A stretch of 64,000 nt of DNA. It comes from Acestrorhynchus altus (lineage: Eukaryota; Chordata; Actinopteri; Characiformes; Acestrorhynchidae). Below are positions 23,346 to 36,371 of this stretch, in pieces. Location of the stretch: positions 4,076,129 through 4,140,128 of the forward strand of contig CM067521.1 of the NCBI GenBank assembly GCA_034509495.1, in the 5' to 3' direction. Within the stretch, counting starts at the first letter, position 1; every line of letters begins with the position of its first letter. The notes beneath the pieces are model-generated. The model was not told the DNA's origin, searched no databases, and worked only from the letters and a program-made list of their open reading frames with translations. The position numbers and the translations under genes were made by a program.

Positions 23346-24544
23346 TGTAAGTGTGAGGAGGAAGAGGGGTTGAGGTGGACACTGTTTTTGACTGTTTTAT
23401 TGTCACGTGACGCTTCGTCCTCTGCTTTTCTCAGCATATTGTCGACATCGGCGTTAAGCAGCTGAGGTTTCAGCAGGTTGAATATCTGTGGACGCTGCTG
23501 CTGTTTGTCCTCGGACGTCAGCTTGGGCCAGAGATGGGTGTTTCAGGTCCAGCGAGTCAAAATCCGCCCCAGTCAGCTCTTGTTATTGATCGGTTTGATT
23601 AGTTTATGCAGTGGCTGTACATTAAAAGGCAGCCTGCAACAATTAATTGGTCAATTTTGTGAGCCATGCAGTTGAGTGTTTCCAGGAGTGCTGACGCCCG
23701 TCTCCTCTGAAAAGTGCAGCATAAATCACAGAACCAATAAGAGATTGACTGCAGGGAGCCTGTGAAGGACTCAAAAGGGCTTATTTTGAGGAGGCTTGTA
23801 GAACACAAGCTGAAGATTAGTATTGATCTGAACCTGCCTCTGAGAGTGTTCTGGGAGATACATGGGTGAGGCCTTGTTGTTTTTATTTCTATTTGTTGTT
23901 CAACTATCTGAGTTCTTCACAGCTCGGAAGGAAATCAGTCCCGTCTAATTTCTGCTCTCTTCATTCTCCTCCTCCCGCTCCTCCTCCAGTTAAACGTGTT
24001 TGGTCAAAAGCATGAAATTACACCCTCCACTAACCACTTAGATTCAGGGTGACCTCTCTTAACACTCATCCATGAGCCCGTGACCTATTCCAGCACCGGC
24101 TGACCGAGACACGCAGTCGACACTTGGAAGCTCTTACACATGTATGATATAGTAAAGAGTGAACTCACCTTCTATGAGTGTGAAATGTCATTGCAGCAGG
24201 TCTGAGCTGGGACCCGAGGGCCACATTGCATTGCACATGGCATTCGGTTTTACACAAAACAGAGAACATCCCTTTCCGGCCGTCTCAAGGGGAAGAGGAA
24301 GCGCATTTGAATAGACCTTGGGCGTCAAGAAGGGTGCTGTAAAGAGCACGCACCCACTCCTTCATTCATTTCTTCATTCGCTCATTGTCTTCCTCGCGGC
24401 GTCTTTGTGTCCTGAGAGCAGACGTGAATGTGTTTTGACCAAATCGGGTCGACTGGTATGGTTGGATATGAAGATCAGATTAGTGTGATCGGATCGGATT
24501 GGTTTTTCGGTTGTGGCATTGCTGGGTCAGCAACCGATCAGGCG

Positions 24545-24740
24545 GAATAGTGCACTGGATCACAGAGCACTGGGCAGGGTGTGTCCATACTAGCAGAAAA
24601 CAGCCAACACCCAGCATCCTGACCTCACTAACACTATTGCTGAATGCAATCAAATCCTCACAGCTATGGTGCAGAATTAGAATGTCTTTCCATGGCAGTA
24701 GAGACGGCGAATCCATCAAAAATACACGGTGTCCCGTGTA
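24545..24740 (-). mobile_element. family T repeat fragment
   Basis: CTGACCTCACTAACACT, TTGCTGAATGCAATCAAATC and CTCACAGC follow the order of the minus-oriented family, ending near ACACGGTGTCCC. Confidence 0.55.
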
Positions 24741-25265
24741 GTGTATCTGTACTGCTCACACTGACCCCGTGTGTGTTTACAGAGAGCAGACCGGCTAAAG
24801 GCAGCCCAGTCGTGCCTTTCTGCTTCAAACAGAACTGTGCCAACTTACGGGGACGTGAACATATGGACGGTTGCCACCTGCTGCTACGTAAGGGGTGAAA
24901 CCATTAGGTGTATATCATATACCCCGGAAACGAGCCCGATACCCTTAATTACTGCTATCAATACCAGCCTCTACTCGCCTCCACTCGGTTGTTTACAGCA
25001 GCAGGACACAACTGCTCCTCACACACTGGCCTGAAGTTCACAACCCCCCTAACGTCACAGCACAGGTCAGAAGTCAGCTCGTCCGATTGTGTGTGTTCTG
25101 CGTTTATCCTCGGAGGTCAGCTTATTCCTGCACACCCCTCAGCTCCTCCCACTGGCACTGCACAACCGCTTATCAGACGCTTCCTATAGAGCTGTGGGTG
25201 GAACGAGAGGTTAATGTCCTCTCGAAGCTCCCTGGCCGACATCCTTTTCCTGCACTTCTGTGTCT

Positions 25266-25267
<2 letters not shown>

Positions 25268-25328
<61 letters not shown>
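25268..25328 (+). repeat. (AC)n microsatellite
   Basis: About 30 AC units. Confidence 0.95.
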
Positions 25329-25330
<2 letters not shown>

Positions 25331-25577
25331 AGCTTATAGAGGCCTGCAGTATGCTCTGCACAGGCTCAGACTGTCACCTTGGCCTGCAGACTGAGGCAGG
25401 GTCTGGACTGGGGGGCTCTGGTGACGGCAGAGCTGCTCTTTTGTTACAGAACATGTAACGTCTTTAGTGACCGCTCTGATTTAGTTGGGTGTTGGCCAGA
25501 CCAGAGGGACCTGGCTCATAATTAAGTTAACCCTCTACACTGTGTCCTTCCCTAATTAGTTTAACTAACCTTTCCTC

Positions 25578-25580
<3 letters not shown>

Positions 25581-25645
<65 letters not shown>
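25581..25645 (+). repeat. (CA)n microsatellite
   Basis: About 32 CA units, only 250 bases after the previous array. Confidence 0.95.
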
Positions 25646-25647
<2 letters not shown>

Positions 25648-25990
25648 AACCAGATTTACTACAGTATCGTTTAACCAGTCAAAGGCCGTCAGGCTCATTA
25701 TGTAATCAGTTCTCTCATCTGTTCTCTTCAGTGTTGTCCTTTCTTGTCTTCTTTCTCCCCTGTCTTCTTCTCATCTCTCTTGTCTTATCTTCTGCCTTCT
25801 CGCTTTCTTTCTCATCTCTGCTGTCTTCTTTTCACTCTTGTCTTATCTTCTGCCTTCGCTCTTCTCATCTCTGCTGTCTTCTCTTCTCGCTGCACGGAGT
25901 GATGTTATTTCCTGCTCCCTTCCCCCTCACTTCCTCTTTTACTTAGTCTCATGGAGACTGACGGCTGAAGTTTGCATTATCCTTTTGTTT

Positions 25991-25991
<1 letters not shown>

Positions 25992-26048
<57 letters not shown>
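25992..26048 (+). repeat. (CT)n microsatellite
   Basis: About 28 CT units, preceded from 25730 by a 250-base pyrimidine-rich stretch (TCTTCT and similar). Confidence 0.95.
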
Positions 26049-26050
<2 letters not shown>

Positions 26051-26651
26051 GGACCAGCGTTCCTGACTATTGTTTGTGCCTGTTGCACATTCAGCATGTA
26101 GATCGGATACGGTAATAAAGGCCGTGACTCAACAGTACAGTGATTGACCTCAAATCTGATGATGACTCCACAACAGTGTGTCCAGCTGCTGGAGTCAACG
26201 ACACTGAACTTTTAACACCACAGGTCACAGCCAGCTAGTGAAGGTTAACCGTTTTACAGACACAGAGCATTGAGGAAGTGTGCGTTACTGTGTGTCTGCT
26301 TCTGTGTGGTCTTGTGACCCTGCTGCCTCCAAAACGGATAATGAAGAAGTTGGACTTTTAAATAGATCAGACCCCAACGCATGACGTGTTTGGTCAGTTA
26401 AAATAACCTTCAGCATAATGTACGTTTTCTATTCCCGTAAAGAGTTTTCCTAGATCTGAACGAGCAACCCAACATATTCACGTTCTTTATTTCATTTTTC
26501 ATTTCATCTGATTTGGCTTAAAAACTGAAGAACCTCAGCACAAGTTAAAGGTTCTACAAATGCAAGATTGTTCTCGGGGCTTTTTTTGACAGTGAAACAT
26601 TGACCCTGTTTACATCTGGTCACTTCATCCATCTTGAGTGTGAGGATTACA

Positions 26652-27318
26652 CACTGCCTGTCCAAAATAAAAGGTCACACACTCTAGTATTTTGTTTGGC
26701 CATCTTTAGCTTTGATTATGGAGCATGTTTGCTGTGGCGTCGTTTCCACAAGCTTCTGCAATGTCACAACATTTCTCTTATTTACAGGGTAAATCTTGAC
26801 TCATCAGACCACATGACCTTCTGCCATTACTCCAGAGTCCAATCTTTACGCTCCCTTGCAAACTGAAACCATTTCTGCTGGTACGCCCCACCAGTGAGAG
26901 CTGTTTGAGTTCCCTTCAATGCTCTTACTTTCACTATTAAACAGATCCCTGAGATCTACTGACCACCATCTTCACGTTTTGCTCTGACCACGTTCCTTCC
27001 TTGAAGATGAAGATCCTCATGGTCTTCCCGCTTTTTTAATGCTTTGTACGGTTTGTAACCCGATGTTAGTAGTTTCAGCATCTCCTTAGATGTTTTCTCT
27101 GCTTGATTCCAATAATCTGACCTTCTGAAACAGACGACCATCTTCTCCACGATCACAGGATGTCCTTCGACATGGTTGCTTAACAAATGAGAAGCTACTC
27201 ACTGCATCAGTTAGGGTTCAATAACCTGTTGCCAGCTGAAACATAGTCACCCATGCAGTAATTATTCAATGGGAGGATAATGGGAATCCAGGTGGTGACC
27301 TTTTTGTCCAGGCAGAGT
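26652..27318 (-). mobile_element. Tc1/mariner-type transposon remnant with terminal inverted repeats
   Basis: The left end reads CACTGCCTGTCCAAAATAAA and the right end, near 27318, reads CTTTTTGTCCAGGCAG, which match as imperfect inverted repeats; TA bases flank the right end. On the minus strand there are transposase phrases in several frames: KDWTLE then MWSDESRFTL (the block before the second catalytic Asp in Tc1-type enzymes), and a C-terminal KAKDGQTKY-like end. The middle of the transposase is missing and stops are frequent, so it cannot move on its own. Confidence 0.75.
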
Positions 27319-28396
27319 ATAGTTTTGTCCCGTCAGACCACTTCAAGTGGTGAACTGAGACACATTCAGGTCACGATACAGCGGAGTAAACGCATCCGTC
27401 TCTCCAGGACTCATTCCTCAATCCAGGCTCCTCCCTATGAAGGCGTGGAAGGCCAAACGGTTGTCGTGTCGCTGAGGGTGAGGAATTGTACTGATGTTGA
27501 ATCGTGATGGCAGCACCATCTTTATCACAGCACAGGAAACCGATGAACTGGACGCTGTGTAATGAGCAGATTTGCATATTCTGTGCCACGGCAATCAGAT
27601 TTCAGTCCGGCTAACTGGAGACGCATTTGACAACCAAATGTGAGTGTGTTCGGTTCAGATCTGATCAGGATGCGGTACAGATGTGCGGTGCTTCAAAAGA
27701 GCAGGTCTAATTGGGGTTATTACGTCTGATAGACTTGAACCGGTGTTATTACTGTGCCTGTAAGTCTGACTTATGATTTGTATAAATGACCTGGTCTGTG
27801 TTGCCTTGTATTGTATCCTCTTCAGATGATTATTGATGTGCATTACAGCAAAAACACAATCACAGTATTTACAGCCATCTTCATATTCAGATGTTGAGAC
27901 AGAATCCTTTGGAGTGGCATTTCTGACTGTTATTGAAACGCTGTCCCGTTTCGACCCCGTTATACCGTGGGTCACGACTACAGACTAGGCCACGTACGAT
28001 GGCTAAAATATTGTCTTACTGCCCATCCCAGCTGGTCACATCACAGGACTAGTGTTTTAAAATCGAGGGAACCGTACGTGAAGTTCTTCAGCACAGAAGA
28101 ACAAAGAAGCAAACCCACAAGCCTGAATTAGGTTAGGACTTTGTAGGAATTTATAATGGACCGTTTATTGTTTTCAGGCAGTTTGACACATGAACAATGC
28201 GTCCTCAGAGAGACGCGTAAGTGTGAGATTTCTATCACAATTCAAGGCTTGAGATTTCTCCAGAGACCTCAGTAGTGATTACTGGAGCGTGTGGTTCTGT
28301 TTAATTTAGAGAGCTTGTCGGTTCTGTGTTGAATGTACTGCTGTGCAGATTAACACATTAAAAAGGCTATTGTTGAGATCTGGAAAGGAGCATAAT

Positions 28397-28401
28397 TGTG
28401 T

Positions 28402-28435
<34 letters not shown>
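28397..28435 (+). repeat. (GT)n microsatellite
   Basis: About 18 GT units with one TCT interruption, shortly upstream of a G-rich tract. Confidence 0.95.
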
Positions 28436-28438
<3 letters not shown>

Positions 28439-28533
28439 TCGTTTTTTCCCACCTCCTAAACTCTTAGAACAGGTGAGAGGGAGCACTCTGTGCTGTTCAC
28501 ACCATTGGCAGGTGTGAGGTGTGGTGATCTGTC

Positions 28534-28569
28534 GGGGGACGGGGGGACGAGGGGGGATGGGGGTGGGGG
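28534..28569 (+). promoter_or_regulatory. G-quadruplex motif
   Basis: Five runs of five or six G are separated by loops of one to four bases (AC, ACGA, AT, T). This exceeds the usual G3 N1-7 rule for a stable intramolecular G-quadruplex. It lies on the sense strand of intron 1, so both DNA and the pre-mRNA could fold. Confidence 0.85.
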
Positions 28570-28917
28570 AACTTGGTCTCCACTTTAAAGTGCTTTAATA
28601 GGTTTAGGGGTTAAAACATGTATCTTGTGTCTATTTTGGGAGAAATCACTGAGGGTGAAATAACTGCAGTCCGCTGGATCCGTCCGTCTTTATATGGATT
28701 ATAAGATCAATGGCATTTACGGTGTTTAGTTGTCACCCTTACAGGCACCTACTTTTAAGTTGTTACAGAAGAATGTAGAGTTATGAGTCTGAGTAATTTG
28801 AACCCTACTCTGCCACAGGTGGGGGTGTTACTCACTGTACACGGGACTGCCTGTGTGTAAGCCTGAGGTTGTTCTTCAATATATATTTTGATGATAAATA
28901 TGCAGACATGATATTGG

Positions 28918-29215
28918 GGCTCTGAGAGGCTCGGAGGTCTACTGTGCTACATCTGCGAGGGTCTCGGGTTTGAACCCTGGGTCATGCTGCTTTTACCATC
29001 AGCAAGCAAAGTGCAAAAGCACAAAATTGGGTTGTTAACCGGCGCGCTGTCCCCACATCACACCCAGTGTAGTGTGAGCCGGGGACCCGCCGCTTTCCTT
29101 TGACCACGTTTGGAAAAGAGGCCGACTTCATGTATCGGAGGTAGCTTGGATTTGTCTTCACCCTCATAATATCAGGAGCATCGTGTGTGATGGGAGACAC
29201 TGTACCCGTATTGAT
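28918..29215 (+). mobile_element. tRNA-derived SINE (family 2), copy 1
   Basis: A tRNA-like head with B-box GGGTTTGAACCC is followed by CATGCTGCTTTTACCATCAG and a body with CTTCATGTATCGGAGG and TTGTCTTCACCCTC. The body matches the element at 57565-57930. The apparent open frame on the other strand has no meaning. Confidence 0.65.
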
Positions 29216-29226
29216 AACGGAAGAGT

Positions 29227-29515
29227 GCGGTGGTGGTCTGGAGGTTAGGGAACCAGCTTTGTTACTGGAAAGTTGCTGGTTTTAATCCCTGAACTGGCAG
29301 GACATGACTGAAGTGTCCTTGAGCAAGACACTGAACTCCCCAGCTGCTCCCTAGGACTGCCCACTGCTCCAGGCATGTTTGCTCACTGCCCCCCGGTGTG
29401 TAAGTCACTAGTGTGTGTGGGTGTGTGTGTGTGTATCACTGTGAGCATGGGTTAAATATGGAGGTGTAATTCCGGTGTGCGCACAACACAGTGGGTCAAA
29501 TGAGTATTAAAAATA
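29227..29515 (+). mobile_element. tRNA-derived SINE (family 1), nearly complete
   Basis: The head reads GGTGGTCTGGAGGTTAGGG with a B-box-like GGTTTTAATCC, followed by CTGGCAGGACATGACTGAAG, TTGAGCAAGACACTGAAC and the tail phrase GGGTCAAATGAG, ending in A-rich sequence. It shares head and body with the inverted copy at 36887-37076. Confidence 0.75.
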
Positions 29516-30102
29516 GGTTTTATGGGACAGATTTTCCTGCGCTTTGGCACTTTGGGGGGTTTTATGTCTTTATCCTTTGTTTCACGTTGTTGATCATCTC
29601 ATTTTCAGGTTCTGTAAAGCTGCTCTGTGGCATCCGCTGTTAAAAGTGCTAAACAGATAAATCGATTTTAGAGGCCTAATGGGGTTTGGGTAACAGTGGG
29701 ATAAAATTGCAAAAAAATAAAATAGCACTCAGTATATTGAAGATAAAAAATTAATTTTATGGAGCAGCCAGGATCATCCAAAAAATAACGAGATTATTCT
29801 TCAGAACTGAACCGCAACCAGCAACATCTCAGAAAATGAAGTTTTATGGTTTCATAAGGTTGTACTGAAAATGTTTCCATTGTTTACTCCAGCGAGGACA
29901 TAAAATCAATTTTTATTGCTGTTTGTGTGAGGTTTTTTCATCACAATCAGAAAAAAGGTGTGAACACACATTAGTGTGAACATGAATAAATATTTTCAGC
30001 TGCTGAATTAATGTACAAAGTGTTACATAAATAGTAATGTCTCATCAAAGCTGTTACATTTACATTCTGTGTATTAAGAATATTAATATGCACATCCTAT
30101 CA

Positions 30103-30104
<2 letters not shown>

Positions 30105-30175
<71 letters not shown>
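30105..30175 (+). repeat. (GT)n microsatellite
   Basis: About 35 GT units. Confidence 0.95.
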
Positions 30176-30176
<1 letters not shown>

Positions 30177-30896
30177 CTCCTGAGCAGCAGTGTCTGGGTT
30201 GTGTTGTGTAAGAAGGCAGTAGTTAGTGAACGGCTCGACGCAGCTCTGGGGGTTTGAATAGCAGTTTGTTCTCTGCAGGATTAAATACTCCAGGAAGGCT
30301 TTCATCAGGAGAGCTGGCATCACTCCACCTCCCAGAATCGCTGGCACAACAACCAAGAGGGGGAGTTTGCCTGCCTCTCGCAAACTCTAATGCTGCTCAC
30401 AAAGAGAGTGAGGCTTACAGGATTCTTGGATGCCATGTTGGTTTGTGCATAATAAAATGTGTTGTTCATTATGTATTTAATTATTTATGCTCTCTGGTCT
30501 ATAAAAGTAATGCATTTTGTAATATTGCCTCTGAAGACGACACTGATGTGTCCTAATGAAGGACTGAGGGGGGGGTCGAAGTGGGGAATTTCAGCTTTTA
30601 TTCAAGGGACTTCAAAGATTGCAGCGACTGTTTTGGAACATGGTTCCTCTAAAGCCCAAACTTTACGACCATGCTTTACAATACTTTCTACAATAGAGCC
30701 CCGTGGGACTTCGGTGAGCTTTACAGCAGTATTTTGTGGTAAAGTGAGTTTTTAATCCAGTACATTGTAAATGCTGGTTTCTCCACTGTGCTTCATGGCT
30801 GCCTGCTTGTGGACTTGTGTAAGGGACCAAAGGGACCAAAACAGATTACAGGTTAAAGCCAATGTACAGTTTTGGGCACTGCAGAAATTAGTCTAT

Positions 30897-31345
30897 AGGC
30901 CCCGAGTGGCGTAGCGGGCTAAGGCGCTACCACTATGATGGTTCGAATCCAGGTTCATGCTGCTCACCATCAGCAGCCTCTCCAGAGAGAAATTGTCTTG
31001 TTCTCCCTCAGGGGGTGGGTAGATGGCATATCACATAAGCACATCACATAAGTGTGCTGCTGGTCGGCGCAGGCATCTGCCGACCATTGCTTCAGAACCA
31101 GGGATCCGGCGTTCTCCAAGCGCGATGGCTAACTGGCAACGATGCAAATGGTGGCAGTTCGAAAAGAGGCGGTAGGCTATCATCACTTGACTCTGAGGAA
31201 ACATGTGGACGATTTCTGCCCCCCTGGCGCCGGGAGCAGGGCACGTTAATGTGGGAGACAGCTTAGGGGGATGGGTAATTGGCACGTTTAAATTAATTGG
31301 AAAATGGAATAATAAAGAAATTAGCCTATAAATTCTATAAGTCAC
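30897..31345 (+). mobile_element. tRNA-derived SINE (family 2-like), long copy
   Basis: The head has A-box TGGCGTAGCGGG and a perfect B-box GGTTCGAATCC, and continues with CATGCTGCTCACCATCAGCA as in the family 2 copy at 28918. The body has AAACATGTGGACGA, and the tail TTAATTGGAAAATGGAAT is followed by AATAAAGAAA. The intact-looking A and B boxes make it the best preserved Pol III head in the window. Confidence 0.75.
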
Positions 31346-31969
31346 GAACATAATTATTGTCGGAGTTGATTTTAACTTGATTTTACGTTTAAACTCGTAA
31401 AGTGGGGTTAAAAGGGGCGATACCTGTTTACGGGCCCATCATTACAGTGACGAAATCAGCACTGAACTGGCATTTTAATGATGAAGAACGCTCTGCTAAG
31501 CTCAACGGGGGAGAGTTGCTCCAGCGGGTTTGTGAGAGGTTCTCATGGCAGTTTAGGAGCAGTGTCTTATTTATGTCTAAAACAAACATCAGCCTGTTTC
31601 AGAGGCTGCGAGCTGATTCAGGGTGATATCACTTCATCTGAAGCACAGAAGGAGCATTGAGAGCAGAGCAAACCTGGCTGCAAGCAAAACCGAGTTCCTT
31701 ATCTGCCCGTCTGCTCAGACACGAGCAGCTCACCCAGACTCTGTAGTCCAGCTCTGTTTAAGTTTGATGGTGGGCTTTAGTGGGCATAGTTTATGGGTAG
31801 TTAATTTTTGAACTTTGAATTTGTACATTTTTGAAACGTTGCCCTCGTCTAGTCGGGACTTTTGCATTAAATGAAATTGTTAGTTGCTTGTTTACTCTGT
31901 TACTTTAAAAAAAAAAAAAGGACGTTTAAAGGGATAAAAGTTATCTACGTTAAACTCAGGAGTTCATGT

Positions 31970-32165
31970 TGGGACTCCTCCACAGCTCAATGCTGGGGGG
32001 CTTTATACCCCTCTAGTCCACACCTGGCATTAGGCAGGGTGCCAAGGTGTAGTGCTCAGTTAGACAAACTGTGTGCATTTGCGCATCTGTGTCGGCAATG
32101 AGTGCAGCTTAAAGTAGCTGAATACATTCAATTAAATAGGTGTCCCAAAACCTGTGGACATATGA
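31970..32165 (+). mobile_element. family T repeat
   Basis: TGCTGGGGGGCTTTATACCC, CCACACCTGGCATTAGGC, the TGTGTCGGCAATGAGTGCAG block and TGTGGACATATGATG at the end match the copy at 12180-12470. Confidence 0.7.
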
Positions 32166-33939
32166 TGAACTTTAGTCAGTCCTTTGTGTTTTTGACTGTG
32201 TTCTCTTCAAGGAAGCGCGGTAAGCTCTGACCATGAGGAGCGTGGTACCTGTGGGCTGGGGTTAACCAGAAGAAACACAGAGAGGAACTGCTCCCCACAC
32301 TGCTTTCTGAGCAAGCTCACATTTTCCTAAACACCTGACCCTGCTCGGCACCCTGGTCTCGACCAACCCCCTCTAACAAATGCCCCGTTCAGCAAACACT
32401 GCCCTGTGCCTCCAACACCCCACACCTCTCCCTGGGAATTCTTCATCGCTCACCTTATGGAAAAGGTTTTGGTGGACACGCTGATGAAGGAAGGACCCAC
32501 GTGACCCAGGACCCAGTTCTCCTCCTGCAGAGAAGTTCTTCAACTTGATGATTTTTCATGAGTGTAATTTTTCGAGTGTAATTTCAGAAATTTGAGGACT
32601 TCAGTCCTGATCAGTACAAAATTTACTTCACCAAACTCTGGAGCAGTAGCTGCTCGCTGTCTGCTGGAGCTCCTGAGCCCCAGTGCCAGGTTCTCACTGC
32701 TGTATTCTCTTTGGGTTTGTGTTGGTTTTTGTGTTCTTCTTGCTCTGAGATTTATGGTTTATGATGGTTCATGTTATTTATATATTCTGGAGTGACTTTC
32801 GTTTTGAAAAACACATCAAATGAAAGTAATTTTGCTGTCAGTGTTGAGTTGAGTCTGTCTAAGGGAGGGTGGCTTCACCCTCTGCTACATGAACCAATCG
32901 GAGGCATTTCGTGAATAATCAAGAGGCAAAATTGCTGCCCAAATGAAAAATCATCAGTATCCTCTGCAGACCTGCGGTTCTGCCGCGTAAGCGTTTGTGT
33001 TCATACCCGTATGCTTGGGTTTTCGATGCCTCTGAGGCTGATTGGATATATGCACTTTGCTGCGATCGAGAAAAAGGTGATGTGGAATCGTGGTGCGAAA
33101 GATCCATCTGTGTCTTTACATGCAGAATGTGCTGAACGAAGAACTGATCAGACGTTGAGAAATGGTAGAGAAGTCTCCGTCTGGACACTGAGGCCATTAA
33201 ATATGACCGCGATGGGTCTTTAAAACCACGGCCACGTTCATTTAGATAAGGCTCAGAGAGATGGGGAGAGTCACGGCTGATGGAGGAAGAAAAGTAGAAC
33301 AAGATCACAGCACAGGACGTCACGTACCGTATGATCCGCTACCACTTCCAGGATCTTCAGCGTCAACTGAATCTTCTCGAACAGTGTTCTTTCAGACAGT
33401 GTTCACAGTTCTGAAATCAGCAACCCTTGTTCCACCAACATTGAAAAGGGTTCTGATGCAGTTTGCTCACCGTGCTTTGAACTGCTTCACAGAAAACAAA
33501 AAAGGTTCCAGAGCTCAAAACTACTAGAACCAGAGAATAGTAGGTTCTTCAGCACAAACTGGCATTACATCCATGGTTGTAGTTCTAGTTATGGAGGAAA
33601 GCAAAAGCAACAAAACCCTTTGAAGAACAATCGGCGGTTTACTTCCATGCTTTGTGGCCGTGGTTCTCATCAAAACTGATACAGACATTGGGTGGTTTGC
33701 TTGGTAGCACCAAGGTTCTAAGCCTGTTCTAAGCCTCCACATCAGATTTGTTTAAGCTTTTCACACTATTCGTATAATTTGACCTGCATCTGACGTCCGT
33801 CTGAAGCTCCTAAACAGAAGAACAGTGTGAAAGAGCTGTTCATTTTCCTTCTCAGCATGAATTCATGATGACGGTCGAGCTTGATTGGCGTAAAAATTTG
33901 CATGAATGCTGGCTGTTCGGAGAGGTTCATCACCACACA

Positions 33940-34085
33940 TCCCGGATTTGTATCATATCGGATTTGTAAGTGGTCCGAATCAGAACGGAAAAAGTCCGAT
34001 TCAGTGTGTTTTGCTGTTTGAATTGCAGCAAATCACACATTTGTCGCAACTGACCAAAGAGGTTGGATTGGGGCCACTTTCACTG
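33940..34085. mobile_element. possible MITE fragment (CGGATTTG family)
   Basis: Repeated words CGGATTTGTA, TCCGATTCAG and CAAATCACACATTTG recall a fish MITE with nucleotide phrases about a CATATG-containing core, of which related pieces lie at 37850-37990 and 41470-41610. The similarity is partial. Confidence 0.35.
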
Positions 34086-34989
34086 TCGAAATGAAACCTG
34101 AATGGAACCAATCTCAGATCCAGAGGTGCTGTTTCAGAAAGAGCTCACAGTGCTCAGTTGAAGCTCCTCTCTCCGAGTTCAGACGTAGGATTGCTTTCAG
34201 TGAAGTGCCGTTGGCCATTTTAATGCTCCGCTTCCAAGAGCAGGAGGTGTAAAGATGAGGCCAGTGGGTGAAGCGCTGGCAGGAAAATGGTTGGATGGAG
34301 CTGCCCACAGCTGAGCCTGTGTCTGGCGGGGTAGCTGTGAATGCTTTATTGTGATCTGTGATTATGGTGCTCCGTAGGCCTCCACCGCGGCCTCTCCCAC
34401 TGAGAGCCTCCCGCAGCGGCCCAGGAGGACGTGAGGAGACTGAGGAAAACCCACAGCACGAAAAAGAGGAAGAGAAACTCGGAGGAAGAAGTGAAGAAAT
34501 GACTTCATCTTTCAAGGATGTTGGAGAGACGATACATTTTCGAGACAGAAGTCAAAGGGGTTTTTCTTTATAATCTTTATCAAAGTTCAGTTTCCAAAAC
34601 AAGGTCATTTGGCAAGAAGGAATTTAGTAGCTTTAGTTCTTTTAACAAAGAGAAGAAGCTTCTTTAAAGAAAGGGTTTTGGAAATGAGATTAAAGTAGGA
34701 GTTGAACCACCTCCACTCTCTGCCGATGTCAGCGCGCTTGAAAATGCACGCTAGGGGACGGTAATAAAAGTGCGGGTGAGGACATGGTAGAAAGCAACCA
34801 ATCAGAAGCTTTTGTGATTCAGACTTAATCCAGCTGGGAGAAGGGGTGGGCGATGCGGCGTAAATATCACGATATTTAAAGATTCTCACTATTTATAAAA
34901 TAAAGCACTGACGATGTCCACGATAGACCGTGTTTTGTGTAAAAAACTGCACAGCACTACTGAACTTTCAGCCTCTGGGGGTTTTTCAA

Positions 34990-35620
34990 CCTCTAGCAGT
35001 GAGTTTCTGGTTAGAGTTTGAATCTTACAGCTTCAAGCTAGAAGCCCTTCCTGAAGTCCACAATCATCTCCTTCGTGTCCTTCAAGTTGATGCCGAGATT
35101 GTTCTCCCTGCACCAGTCCTCCATGTTCTCCACCTCCTGCCTACAGTCGGACTCATCGCTGCTGTGTCTTCTGCAAACTTGACAATATGGATGGGATGGG
35201 AAGGTGAGCAGTCATCCGTGAGCAGTGTAAACAGGAGGGGGATCAGCACACATGATGAGGATAGTGGTGGTGATCTTCAGACAGATGAATCCAAGGTCTT
35301 CCTGCACTTGCTGATGTGTCCAAGGGCAGCAGATGTGTAATCCTCCAGATCCAGCTCCCTCTCGCTCACAGCAGCATCCCGGAAGACCTGCCAGTCTGTG
35401 TTCAAAGCAGTCCTGCAGTGTAGAGTCACCATTGCTGGGCAGCAGAGGGATGGTCATCTGTGTTGGTCTGGAGCTTCTCAGCAGGGGGTGGTGGGCAGGA
35501 ACCAGCATAATGGAGATGTGATCAGAGAGATCCAGGTAGGGCGGAGACGGCTCTGGGTGCATCTTGTACCTCGTGGTGTTACAGACCGCAGCAGCTGTGA
35601 TTGGTCTGCTTGGTAGCATT
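34990..35620 (-). mobile_element. L2-like LINE fragment, reverse transcriptase palm region
   Basis: The minus strand near 34990-35190 gives IVKFAEDTAAM (the F-A-D-D type catalytic block, here with a Glu for the first Asp), then MEDWCRENNLGINL, then KDTKEMIVDFRKGF, the usual order in L2-type enzymes. The stretch beyond 35200 looks like other, non-contiguous parts of the same kind of element. Open frames through it are broken and short. Confidence 0.65.
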
Positions 35621-35809
35621 GTTTCTTTTGTTCCACCATTTCTTCATTCCGTTGGATGAATGTGGATCATGTGATGTGAGTGCAATCAGTGCAGCAAACC
35701 TCCTCCATTTCATCGTCTGCATCTCTCTGTGGCTGAATCAGCACAGAACATTCACCCTCCTTTTGCCCGAGTTGGTTCAGTATCTGTAGAAACCTCTAAA
35801 ATGTTGGAT

Positions 35810-35975
35810 TGGGCTCCATCACGGCGTTGGTGCCAGTAGCTTCCTGTTTGTTGATCTGCCCCCGAGAGTCCTATTCTACTGACAGTACTTCTCTACAGGG
35901 ACTGGACAAGCTGTGTGTGCCTTTGCGCATCTGTGTCAGCAATGGGTGCAACTTAAAGTAGCTGAATGCTTTCAT
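35810..35975 (+). mobile_element. family T repeat
   Basis: GAGTCCTATTCTACTGACAG, CTCTACAGGGACTGGACAAG and GTGTCAGCAATGGGTGCAAC match the central and right parts of the family. Confidence 0.65.
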
Positions 35976-36313
35976 TAGGTCTTGTACTATGTAACCTGTT
36001 AAACATGGTGGTGGGGGTGTTCTCGAGGGCTGTGTTCCGACTGGGCCGCTCTGCTGCGTCTGCTCAGAACATCTACAGTAGTGAGAAAAGGGAAAAGAGG
36101 GAAGTGTAGTTAAGAATGCTGATGCGGAAAGGAAACACGGAGCATCTGGAACACCTGAAAGGTTTCACACGTGAGGTGTCTCCTCCCTCGCACCAGGTTT
36201 GGGTTCGACCATGACACCAGTGTGGCCTTATGACCGCAGCGCTTATAAAGGGCTTTTTCTCCTCTCTGGGCTATTTTTTATCAGTCAGTGGGGGAAGGAT
36301 CATGCACCTTTGG

Positions 36314-36315
<2 letters not shown>

Positions 36316-36369
<54 letters not shown>
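36316..36369 (+). repeat. (GT)n microsatellite
   Basis: About 27 GT units. Confidence 0.95.

Positions 36370-36371
<2 letters not shown>

Noticed and set aside
34358..34573. Charged open frame (EEKEEE type)
   Set aside because: Single short frame in an intron with no splice context or known family; composition explains it.
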